Assembly (NCBI GenBank): GCA_017424205.1
Contig: JAFPAS010000313.1
Span: 1-6,372 of the forward strand
Direction of reading: 5' to 3'
DNA from: Prevotella sp.
Lineage (GTDB): Bacteria; Bacteroidota; Bacteroidia; Bacteroidales; Bacteroidaceae
Length of the DNA stretch: 6,372 nt
This document shows, one piece after another, positions 1 through 5,270 of the stretch (position 1 is the stretch's first letter; every line of letters starts with the position of its first letter). The notes beneath the pieces were generated by a model, which saw only the letters and a program-made list of their open reading frames with translations, had not been told where the DNA came from and made no database searches. A program made the translations under genes and the position numbers.

Positions 1-1359
1 AAGTACGGTGTTTATAGATGAGGCTTCGACAATTGGTTCGCTCAGCCCTGAATCCGTCAGCTTCGCTACGGCTCCAGCTTCGTCAATGAGGTCGACGGCT
101 TTGTCTGGAAGGAAACGGTCATTGATGTATTTTGCGCTCTGTCGTACTGCTGCTTCTATTGCTTCGTCTTTATACTTCACTCCGTGGAATGCTTCGTATT
201 CAGGACGTATGCCGTTAAGAATGTCGATGGTCTCTTCGACAGACGGTTCCTGAATATCTATTTGTAGGAAGCGGCGAACAAGGCTTTTGCTTTTTGAAAA
301 ATACCGATTGTACTCATCGTATGTCGTAGAGCCAATAAAGCGTATGCTGCCTTGCTCGAGATAAGGCTTGAGAATGTTAGAGGCATCCATAGAACCTTCG
401 CCAATTTGCCCTGCGCCAACTAAGTTGTGAATCTCGTCAATGTAGATTATGGCATTGCCGTCGTTCTGGAACGACTCCATAATGTCCTTTATCTTATGCT
501 CCATCTCGCCGCGGAATTTTGTTTCGGCAAGTATCGACTCGATATTGAAGACGTATATCTTACATTTCTTAAGACATTCTGGTACATCACCGCTGAGTAT
601 TCGCTGGGTTAGTCCATGCACCATTGCTGTTTTTCCTACACCAGGTTCACCGACGTATAAAGGATTATTCTTTTCTTTGCGGCACAGTATCTGAATGGTT
701 CTTTCTATTTCTTTTTCTCTGCCAATCAGTGTTTTAAGCGCATGCGGATTGTCGTTCAGACATTGCAAAGAGTTTTTGTCTTGTCTGTAATCTTTACGAT
801 TAGTTCCGCTGCTGTGATTCTCAGATTTCGTAGAGTGTGGTTCTTCCCCTATCTCTCTGCTTTTTGCGAGTGAGTCTAAAGCCTTTTCTATGTCTTTTTT
901 CTCTTTTTCATAGAGGTCTAGCTCATACAGGCTCACGACAGTACTGATGAATTCGGCTGTATAGCCATCAATTTCCTTGTTAAGTATGAAGCCTGCCCAG
1001 GATTCTTCAATCTCAAGCAGCGATACGATCATGTGTGTGACATCGAGTTCTACAGCGCTGCTGCCTGTGACGTGCATGAATGCTGTTTCAAGCAGTTCCA
1101 TCATTAATTCAGACACATCGGGGTCATAGTCTTCAATATGTTTTGGCACAGATTCTATTTCGTCAAGCTGTAGTTTAAGCTTCTTCTTGACGTTTTCGGT
1201 ATTGCCAAAGCGGTTTAGTGCTTCGCAGAATAAACTGTCATCGAGAAGTGCACATAGCAAATGCTCCGGCATGACAAACTCATGACGATAGCTTTGGCAG
1301 TATTTTAATATGTTATGATGCAGCGCAAACATGCGCTCTGTCATCTTTATTTCTGACAT
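1..1359 (-). CDS. clpA: ATP-dependent Clp protease ATP-binding subunit ClpA (partial, C-terminal part beyond window)
   Basis: AAA+ unfoldase that feeds substrates into the ClpP peptidase in the cytoplasm, with ClpS delivering N-degron substrates. The frame is open for 453 codons from the ATG at 1359 to the left edge; only the N-domain and first ATPase module are present, so about 300 residues should lie outside. The N-terminal domain spans roughly residues 5-150. A poorly conserved charged linker follows (about 160-212), then the D1 module opening with GREKEIER. Visible motifs are Walker A GEPGVGKT (237-244), pore-loop KFRG (281-284), Walker B IIYIDEIHN (D308, E309), a sensor-1-like GSTTYDEY (343-350), the arginine pair R362-R363 and a NDRFLPDKAVDLIDEAGA segment near the edge. 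ClpA rather than ClpB or ClpC is chosen for the E. coli ClpA-like motifs, the short distance from N-domain to D1 and the clpS gene just upstream. The start gives a normal ClpA N-terminus; no strong Shine-Dalgarno is seen. Confidence 0.93.
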   Translation of the reverse strand, partial: MSEIKMTERMFALHHNILKYCQSYRHEFVMPEHLLCALLDDSLFCEALNRFGNTENVKKKLKLQLDEIESVPKHIEDYDPDVSELMMELLETAFMHVTGSSAVELDVTHMIVSLLEIEESWAGFILNKEIDGYTAEFISTVVSLYELDLYEKEKKDIEKALDSLAKSREIGEEPHSTKSENHSSGTNRKDYRQDKNSLQCLNDNPHALKTLIGREKEIERTIQILCRKEKNNPLYVGEPGVGKTAMVHGLTQRILSGDVPECLKKCKIYVFNIESILAETKFRGEMEHKIKDIMESFQNDGNAIIYIDEIHNLVGAGQIGEGSMDASNILKPYLEQGSIRFIGSTTYDEYNRYFSKSKSLVRRFLQIDIQEPSVEETIDILNGIRPEYEAFHGVKYKDEAIEAAVRQSAKYINDRFLPDKAVDLIDEAGAVAKLTDSGLSEPIVEASSINTVL

Positions 1360-1389
1360 TCTTTTTTCAGATTAGTGTTATGTGTGTGT

Positions 1390-1695
1390 TTATTGCTCTG
1401 GCTCCATTGACAGACGTAGCGGGAAACCCTCTTCGCGTGCCATGGTTGTGGCTTTGTTTACCTTTGACAGTGCAATGTCGTAGGTGTATGTACCAACAAC
1501 GCTTCTGCCAGAGTGATGAACTTGCAGCATTAGAGTCTTTGCTTCCGCAAGACTTTTAAAGAATACGGTTGTCAAAATCATGACAACGAAGTCCATTGTT
1601 GTAAAGTCGTCGTTGTGTATGATTACTTGGTATCGTTGCGGTTCACGTAGGTCTGTCCGCTGATACCCGCTTATTTTCAATGATTCTTTAGGCAT
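1390..1695 (-). CDS. clpS: ATP-dependent Clp protease adaptor ClpS
   Basis: Small cytoplasmic adaptor that binds substrates with destabilising N-terminal residues and hands them to the ClpA N-domain. With the start at 1695 it is 101 residues, normal for the family. The substrate pocket is recognisable: HNDDFTTM (27-34) matches the E. coli VNDDYTPM segment, and LMLQVH (55-60) carries the Met and His equivalent to E. coli M62 and H66. The C-terminal half has GTYTYDIA and AREEGFPLRLSMEPE, typical of Bacteroidetes ClpS. The frame stays open upstream, with an ATG at 1752 and a TTG at 1794, but that extension (rich in T, N, H and S) has no family resemblance, so MPKESLK is preferred. There is no Shine-Dalgarno before any candidate. 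Its stop lies 30 bp before clpA, the same clpS-clpA order as in E. coli, so an operon is very likely. Confidence 0.94.
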   Translation of the reverse strand: MPKESLKISGYQRTDLREPQRYQVIIHNDDFTTMDFVVMILTTVFFKSLAEAKTLMLQVHHSGRSVVGTYTYDIALSKVNKATTMAREEGFPLRLSMEPEQ

Positions 1696-1763
1696 AATGT
1701 TATGTTGTACGTTGTTGGTGGTTGGGGTGTGCTCAGTGTCGGATACCGTCATTGCATGCAGAA

Positions 1764-1790
1764 ACTGTGCCAAAGATTCTGATGCGCATC
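1764..1790 (-). promoter_or_regulatory. Weak candidate clpS promoter region with a palindrome
   Basis: The only near match to a Bacteroidetes -7 box upstream of clpS is AATCTTTG, read on the minus strand at 1778-1771; it misses the first two consensus bases (TA). A perfect 10-bp palindrome, GATGCGCATC, lies directly upstream at 1781-1790. No well-spaced TTG was found at the -33 distance. This would give a leader of about 70 nt. The promoter call is tentative; the palindrome itself is directly visible but may be chance. Confidence 0.22.
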
Positions 1791-1810
1791 TCAATTGTAG
1801 CGAGGATGAA

Positions 1811-1848
1811 AGAAGGAAGTATTCTGCTTATTATGAACACTCCCTTCT
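1811..1848 (-). terminator. Candidate terminator hairpin downstream of the pectinesterase gene
   Basis: The arms 1811-1820 and 1839-1848 form an inverted repeat around an 18-nt loop. In minus-strand RNA all ten positions pair (nine Watson-Crick, one G-U); in plus-strand RNA the same position is an A-C mismatch, so the structure favours minus-strand transcription. The downstream arm is followed by a short T-rich run (TTTC). It lies about 85 nt past the stop of the CE8 gene and ahead of clpS, where an operon boundary is expected. The long loop and weak U-tract keep confidence moderate; it could also be part of a clpS leader. Confidence 0.4.
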
Positions 1849-1933
1849 ATGTCTGTCATGCGTTGCCTTTTTATGCGAATGTCAGGACGCTGTTGACGAT
1901 TTCTTCTCTTGAAGAATATGCTGGCAGGATATA

Positions 1934-2908
1934 TTATTCAACTACGAACCAGTTAGGTTTTGTTTCGTCGGCAAGGACTTTCTCAATGGTGTAGTCGTCA
2001 ATATTCACCTGATGTGCCCATGTTACGCGCTGCGAGAGGTCAATCTGATTGCCGTCGTAGTCATAGTTGTCTGCTTCGCCATAGAATGCAGTCTTCTCGT
2101 TCTCAATGCGTCCCCAGTTATGCCATCCTACAGGATTGATAAAGTCGCCCATGGTACAACCTACAAAAACAGTCTGTGCATATGGACGCCATGGACGTCC
2201 GAGATATATGCCTTCCGTTATCTCCTTCTCTGCTGTGATGCGGCAGAAACGGAACACATATCCGTGGTCTCTGCCTTTTGGAGTTGATGCGGCTGTAAGA
2301 TATCCTTTTCTCAGACAGTGAATGTGGCAGTTGTCGAAGAATGCTGTTGACGAACCGAAGATGAAATCAACCGTTCCTTCTATGTAGCAGTTCTTGTAAA
2401 GCTGTTTTGAGAGCTTGCCATAAGTATACAGCGTATCTTGGAAGCCTTTGAATTTGCAATTAAGGAAGATTGCTCTGTTGCCTGCAACAAACATTGCCAC
2501 AGCCTGCCCTACAGGACCTGCTGTATTTGCGAAGGTGATATTCTCTGCGCGGAAGTCATTTCCGTAGACATAGAATGAAGACGAACCTGACGTTCCCATG
2601 TTCTCTCCGAATTTGTTTTTCTTCTGAGCGTAATCATCGTATTGTATTATGGTGGCATCGAAATTCTCTCCGAGGAGTGATATATTCTGCTTGCTTTCCG
2701 GTAGCACAACTTTTTCTTTATATACACCTTTAGAGACGAATATTCGTGTTTCAACCTTACGGTAGTCTGGTACGGCGTTGATAGCTTCCTGGATAGTCTT
2801 GAACATTCCGCTGCCGTCCTGTGCTACAATGAAATCAAACTTTTGCTTGTCTGCGTAGCCCGATAGAGCCATAAAGAACATGATTGCTAATGCTAATACT
2901 TTTTTCAT
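1934..2908 (-). CDS. Secreted pectin methylesterase (pectinesterase, CE8 family)
   Basis: Hydrolyses methyl esters of homogalacturonan, giving pectate and methanol and opening pectin to lyases and polygalacturonases. The 324-residue product begins with a signal peptide (MKKVLALAIMFFMALSGYA, cleavage near residue 19), so it acts in the periplasm or outside. The mature part has the right length for a lone CE8 right-handed beta-helix. Family motifs are in order: GQAVA with Q135, the FQDTLY motif with Q157 and acid/base D158, GTVDFIFG with nucleophile D181, and LGRPW with R238 and W240. The full catalytic set is present, so activity is expected. Unusually for this window the start has a good ribosome site, AAGGA at 2914-2918 five bases before the ATG. 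It lies 69 bp after the GH35-like gene on the same strand with no TAnnTTTG box between, suggesting co-transcription. No pectate lyase is visible nearby. Confidence 0.95.
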   Translation of the reverse strand: MKKVLALAIMFFMALSGYADKQKFDFIVAQDGSGMFKTIQEAINAVPDYRKVETRIFVSKGVYKEKVVLPESKQNISLLGENFDATIIQYDDYAQKKNKFGENMGTSGSSSFYVYGNDFRAENITFANTAGPVGQAVAMFVAGNRAIFLNCKFKGFQDTLYTYGKLSKQLYKNCYIEGTVDFIFGSSTAFFDNCHIHCLRKGYLTAASTPKGRDHGYVFRFCRITAEKEITEGIYLGRPWRPYAQTVFVGCTMGDFINPVGWHNWGRIENEKTAFYGEADNYDYDGNQIDLSQRVTWAHQVNIDDYTIEKVLADETKPNWFVVE

Positions 2909-2913
2909 AATAT

Positions 2914-2918
2914 TCCTT
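2914..2918 (-). promoter_or_regulatory. Ribosome binding site of the pectinesterase gene
   Basis: Read on the minus strand this is AAGGA, five bases before the ATG at 2908, in an otherwise AT-rich leader. It stands out because no other start in the window has a comparable Shine-Dalgarno match. It supports the chosen start and fits an internal gene of an operon that needs its own strong initiation site. Confidence 0.55.
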
Positions 2919-2977
2919 ATTTAATAGTTATTAATTATTTCTTTATAGATAAGTAATCTGTGGGGGGTAATTTGGCT

Positions 2978-4789
2978 TTAGTGGTTTACTTGTCCCGACC
3001 ACTCCGCCTGTTTTACTTTTGACGGTAGGATAGGAGAGACGTGCTGTCTTGCTCTATCAGTATGGATAAAGCCTGAATGTTGTATCTGCCATTGTCCGAC
3101 AGGTATTCTTACATGACGTCCTTGATGGGTTTGGTCTCCCGAAAGATGCCTGACTATATTCTGTCTGCCATCCTTATATTCCACAATTTCACATGTTGCA
3201 AGTCCGATACGTTCTCCATCTTGTGGGGTTGTGCCTTTTATTTTGTCCTTCTCGTATGTTATCACAATTCCGCTTCCTATGACAATATAGTCCTCTTTAC
3301 CTTGACGTATGACAATGCATCCAACCTCAGGCCATGTGTCATCCTTCGCTCTAGGTTCCCATCCGAGTGAGTAGCTGTGTTTTATTGTCAGTCTGATGCC
3401 GTCTGCGGTGAGTAGTGATGTTTCTCGCAGGTCATTGTCGAGCAGCACGCCATAGATGTTTTCTGTTCCTTGATGTTCCAGAATTATATGCTCTGCTTGC
3501 TGCAGCAATCTGTAGCTTGCAACGAGTGGTGGTATTTCTTCTGTTTTTTGCGAGAATAGATTTAGTTGGTCGTCCTTCGTCAAGTCTTCTCTTGAGAGAG
3601 GAGTGACGCTTGGTTCGTTTTTCTTCGTTAACGTATAGTCCTCTATGCTAAAAGGACAGAATCCAATGGCATCATGCTCCCCGAAGGCATACAGTGCACG
3701 CACTCCGTCTTGATCTTCTAATCTTATCTCTGGTATAAAAAGAGGATTTTTCGTATTCGGCACTTCGTCATTAGGCATATGATAACGTGCAGTCCAATCG
3801 CGGAAGCCCTTGTCGTACAAGTCAAGTGCCATAATGTCAATGGATGGCGCTCCACATTTCCATATGTCAACAAGATGTGCCAGCGGTCCGCCTGAAGGAT
3901 ATTCGCCCGGTTTACGGTTTCTGCTATTTAGCGCAACGTTTACAAACATAGGCAGATTATATATTTCTCGTCCTGCAGCCGCAATTTGTTCAGCATAAAC
4001 AGCGTATGTCCAAGCTTGAAAAATTTCTTCAGTATAAATACCATCGCCGAACATTTCGTGCCATGTTACACTTTCTGTTGTTCTCAGTTTCTTCTTGATA
4101 TGTGGGTGTAAGTGTTTCTTGTTAGCTTTCAGATATTTTCTTAGAGCATCTGGCACATTGCTATTATAGAGTTTTGTGGCATCAGCCGAGTAGTCGCGTG
4201 GCACGTCAATCATCCCTATCTCGTTCTCCACTTGCATCATGATTACTGTCTGCTCGCTACTATCGTAGTCACGTATGAACTCCATTAGGCGGCAGAATGC
4301 CTTCTTGTCTGCCGAAAGCACATTAGCCGAAAGCGAACTCGCTTCCTCTACCGGTCTGCCATTCTGGGCGTGAGCCCTTGGGAAACGTTTTGTGTCACGC
4401 TTAAACCACTCTGGTGCGTAACAACTCATGCTGTTCTTCCATGCCCCGAACCATAGAAACACCACTTTAAGATTGTTATTCCGTGCTTCGTCTATTACGT
4501 TTTTTACAGTACAAAAATCAAATTGTCCTTCCTCTGGTTCAATCAGATGCCAGTAAGCTGGTACTAGCACAGTGTTAAGCCCCATTGCATTCAGCTTAGG
4601 AAATATGCGTTGACAGTCGGCAAGAGTCGTTGCCGAAGAATTTCCCAATTCTCCTCCAATTATAAGCATGCATTTTCCTTTCACCTCCAAATGAACAGCT
4701 TTTCCCTTGTTAATCAGCCGTGGCTGAGCATAGAGAGTCAAGGCAGAAGTTAGAAGTGTGAATACAGATAATATGAAAGTGCGTAGCAT
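2978..4789 (-). CDS. Secreted GH35-like beta-galactosidase with C-terminal DUF5597-type domain
   Basis: Predicted exo-acting glycosidase that removes beta-linked galactose (or a similar sugar) from plant cell-wall polysaccharide side chains. With the ATG at 4789 it is 603 residues and starts with a clear signal peptide (MLRTFILSVFTLLTSALTLYA, cleavage before Q22). An in-frame ATG 51 bp upstream (4840) would bury that signal and begin inside the tandem repeat, so it is rejected. Residues about 25-400 form a clan GH-A TIM barrel: GLNTVLVPAYWHLIEPEEG (70-88), the acid/base motif MQVENEIG with N189-E190, and the probable nucleophile in FIPEIR (E354). Residues about 420-570 form a beta-rich domain of the kind called DUF5597 in Bacteroidetes proteins. 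The exact substrate cannot be read from sequence; GH35/GH42-like galactosidase is the best call. It is the first gene of a likely two-gene unit with the CE8 gene, and its promoter lies at the edge of the repeat array. Confidence 0.87.
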   Translation of the reverse strand: MLRTFILSVFTLLTSALTLYAQPRLINKGKAVHLEVKGKCMLIIGGELGNSSATTLADCQRIFPKLNAMGLNTVLVPAYWHLIEPEEGQFDFCTVKNVIDEARNNNLKVVFLWFGAWKNSMSCYAPEWFKRDTKRFPRAHAQNGRPVEEASSLSANVLSADKKAFCRLMEFIRDYDSSEQTVIMMQVENEIGMIDVPRDYSADATKLYNSNVPDALRKYLKANKKHLHPHIKKKLRTTESVTWHEMFGDGIYTEEIFQAWTYAVYAEQIAAAGREIYNLPMFVNVALNSRNRKPGEYPSGGPLAHLVDIWKCGAPSIDIMALDLYDKGFRDWTARYHMPNDEVPNTKNPLFIPEIRLEDQDGVRALYAFGEHDAIGFCPFSIEDYTLTKKNEPSVTPLSREDLTKDDQLNLFSQKTEEIPPLVASYRLLQQAEHIILEHQGTENIYGVLLDNDLRETSLLTADGIRLTIKHSYSLGWEPRAKDDTWPEVGCIVIRQGKEDYIVIGSGIVITYEKDKIKGTTPQDGERIGLATCEIVEYKDGRQNIVRHLSGDQTHQGRHVRIPVGQWQIQHSGFIHTDRARQHVSPILPSKVKQAEWSGQVNH

Positions 4790-4815
4790 AAAGTTAGTTT
4801 GTTTTAGTTTTTGTG

Positions 4816-4844
4816 CAAAGATAGAGCAAACCGAACGCAATCAA
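4816..4844 (-). promoter_or_regulatory. Likely promoter of the GH35-like/CE8 unit (inside the first repeat unit)
   Basis: On the minus strand TATCTTTG (4823-4816) matches the Bacteroidetes -7 box TAnnTTTG. A TTG at 4844-4842 lies 18 bp upstream as a possible -33 element, slightly closer than the usual 19-21. Transcription would begin near 4808, leaving a leader of about 20 nt before the ATG at 4789. The box is the first of four identical-class boxes at exact 66-bp spacing in the repeat array, so upstream copies could provide further starts. Confidence 0.55.
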
Positions 4845-4860
4845 GCTTGTTTGGAATTGC
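4837..4860 (+). other. Hairpin of repeat unit 1
   Basis: Stem GCAATCAAG (4837-4845), loop CTTG (4846-4849), return strand 4850-4860 with a two-base bulge (GA, 4854-4855). Eight Watson-Crick pairs and one G-U close the loop when read as plus-strand RNA. Confidence 0.5.
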
Positions 4861-4902
4861 TGAGGTGCCGCCTAAGTTATGCAAAGTTAGTGCAAACCGA
4901 AT

Positions 4903-4926
4903 GCAATCGAGCTTGCTTGAAATTGC
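4903..4926 (+). other. Hairpin of repeat unit 2
   Basis: Stem GCAATCGAG (4903-4911), loop CTTG (4912-4915), return strand 4916-4926 with bulge AA (4920-4921). Compared with unit 1, an A-U pair becomes G-U and the loop-closing G-U becomes G-C, so pairing is kept while bases change. Confidence 0.5.
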
Positions 4927-4968
4927 TGAGGTGCCGCCTAAGTTATGCAAAGTTAGAGCAAACCGAGA

Positions 4969-4992
4969 GAAGAGAATGCTTGTATTCTTTTC
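4969..4992 (+). other. Hairpin of repeat unit 3
   Basis: Stem 4969-4978 (GAAGAGAATG) pairs fully with 4983-4992 around the same CTTG loop (4979-4982): ten pairs including two G-U. The stem sequence has little in common with units 1 and 2, yet the fold and loop are retained. Confidence 0.55.
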
Positions 4993-5104
4993 CGAGGTGC
5001 CGCCTAAGTTATGCAAAGATACTTGTTTTTTCTGACATTCCATAGATTTATGTATAAGAAATCACAATTTTTATGATAAAAATAAACCATAGCGACATCT
5101 GTGC

Positions 5105-5135
5105 TTGCGTATATCTGAAAATTAAGTTAACTTTG
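5105..5135 (+). promoter_or_regulatory. Promoter of the GH67 alpha-glucuronidase gene
   Basis: TTG at 5105-5107 and TAACTTTG at 5128-5135 are separated by exactly 20 bp, matching the Bacteroidetes primary sigma consensus (TTG at -33, TAnnTTTG at -7). Transcription should begin near 5141-5143. This is the best-formed promoter in the window and is divergent from the promoter(s) in the repeat array. It leaves a leader of about 130 nt before the ATG at 5271. Confidence 0.7.
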
Positions 5136-5187
5136 CAAAAGATATAACCTAATGTATATACAATTTTATTCTTCCAAATACAATGTC

Positions 5188-5250
5188 CTGACTTCCCGAA
5201 ATGCAATGAAGTCGGAATCTAAATTGTTTGGCTGCTAAACAGCAGTAAAC
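5188..5250 (+). promoter_or_regulatory. Structured 5' leader of the GH67 gene (two hairpins)
   Basis: The first hairpin pairs 5188-5195 (CTGACTTC) with 5208-5215 (GAAGTCGG), with one G-U and a 12-nt loop. The second pairs 5226-5229 (GTTT) with 5247-5250 (AAAC) and, after a one-base bulge, 5231-5236 with 5241-5246 around an AAAC loop. It ends 20 nt before the start codon. No long U-run follows either stem, so an intrinsic terminator is unlikely; translational control or RNA stability is possible. It matches no riboswitch class I recognise. Confidence 0.35.
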
Positions 5251-5270
5251 TTCATTATAACTAACTATAT

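Larger units (their letters stand above)
4815..5021. repeat. Tandem repeat, exact 66-bp period, 3 full units plus a partial fourth
   Basis: Units begin with GCAAAG at 4815, 4881, 4947 and 5013, exactly 66 bp apart. A 25-bp core is identical in all units (4862-4886, 4928-4952, 4994-5018; it begins GAGGTGCCGCCTAAG). It is followed by TTAGTGCAAACCGA or a one- to two-base variant. Between cores lies a 25-30 bp segment that is similar in units 1 and 2 but different in unit 3; in all three it is a hairpin around a CTTG loop. Each core carries a minus-strand TAnnTTTG box. The array fills most of the divergent space next to the GH35-like gene. It is not a CRISPR: two spacers are near copies, all are palindromic, and no cas gene is seen. 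Reading frames stay open through it in several frames only because 66 is a multiple of three and the unit lacks stops. I associate similar repeats with Bacteroidales intergenic regions, from memory. Confidence 0.93.

Noticed and set aside
8..694. Plus-strand open frames at 8-253, 427-612 and 449-694
   Set aside because: Antisense to clpA, whose Walker A, Walker B and other AAA+ motifs lie in the minus frame across these positions.
1696..1794. N-terminal extension of ClpS from the TTG at 1794 or ATG at 1752
   Set aside because: The extra residues show no resemblance to ClpS; starting at 1695 gives the normal family length.
2012..2321. Plus-strand open frames within the pectinesterase gene
   Set aside because: Antisense shadows of a gene with a full set of CE8 motifs; cysteine-rich translations without family resemblance.
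4790..4840. Upstream start (ATG at 4840) for the GH35-like gene
   Set aside because: It would add 17 residues before an excellent signal peptide and begin inside the repeat, upstream of the predicted transcription start.
4815..5021. CRISPR array (conserved repeats separated by about 27-30 bp segments)
   Set aside because: Two of the three segments are close copies of each other, all three are palindromic, the period is exact, and there is no cas gene or leader. It is a tandem structural repeat.
4804..5043. Small repeat-protein gene on the minus strand, or its plus-strand counterparts at 4758-5045 and 4811-5035
   Set aside because: All arise from a stop-poor 66-bp unit whose length is a multiple of three; no ribosome site, no signal for coding, and frames are open on both strands at once.
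5226..5250. Intrinsic terminator or attenuator before GH67
   Set aside because: The stem is followed by TTCATTATAAC, with no uridine run, so termination there is not supported.
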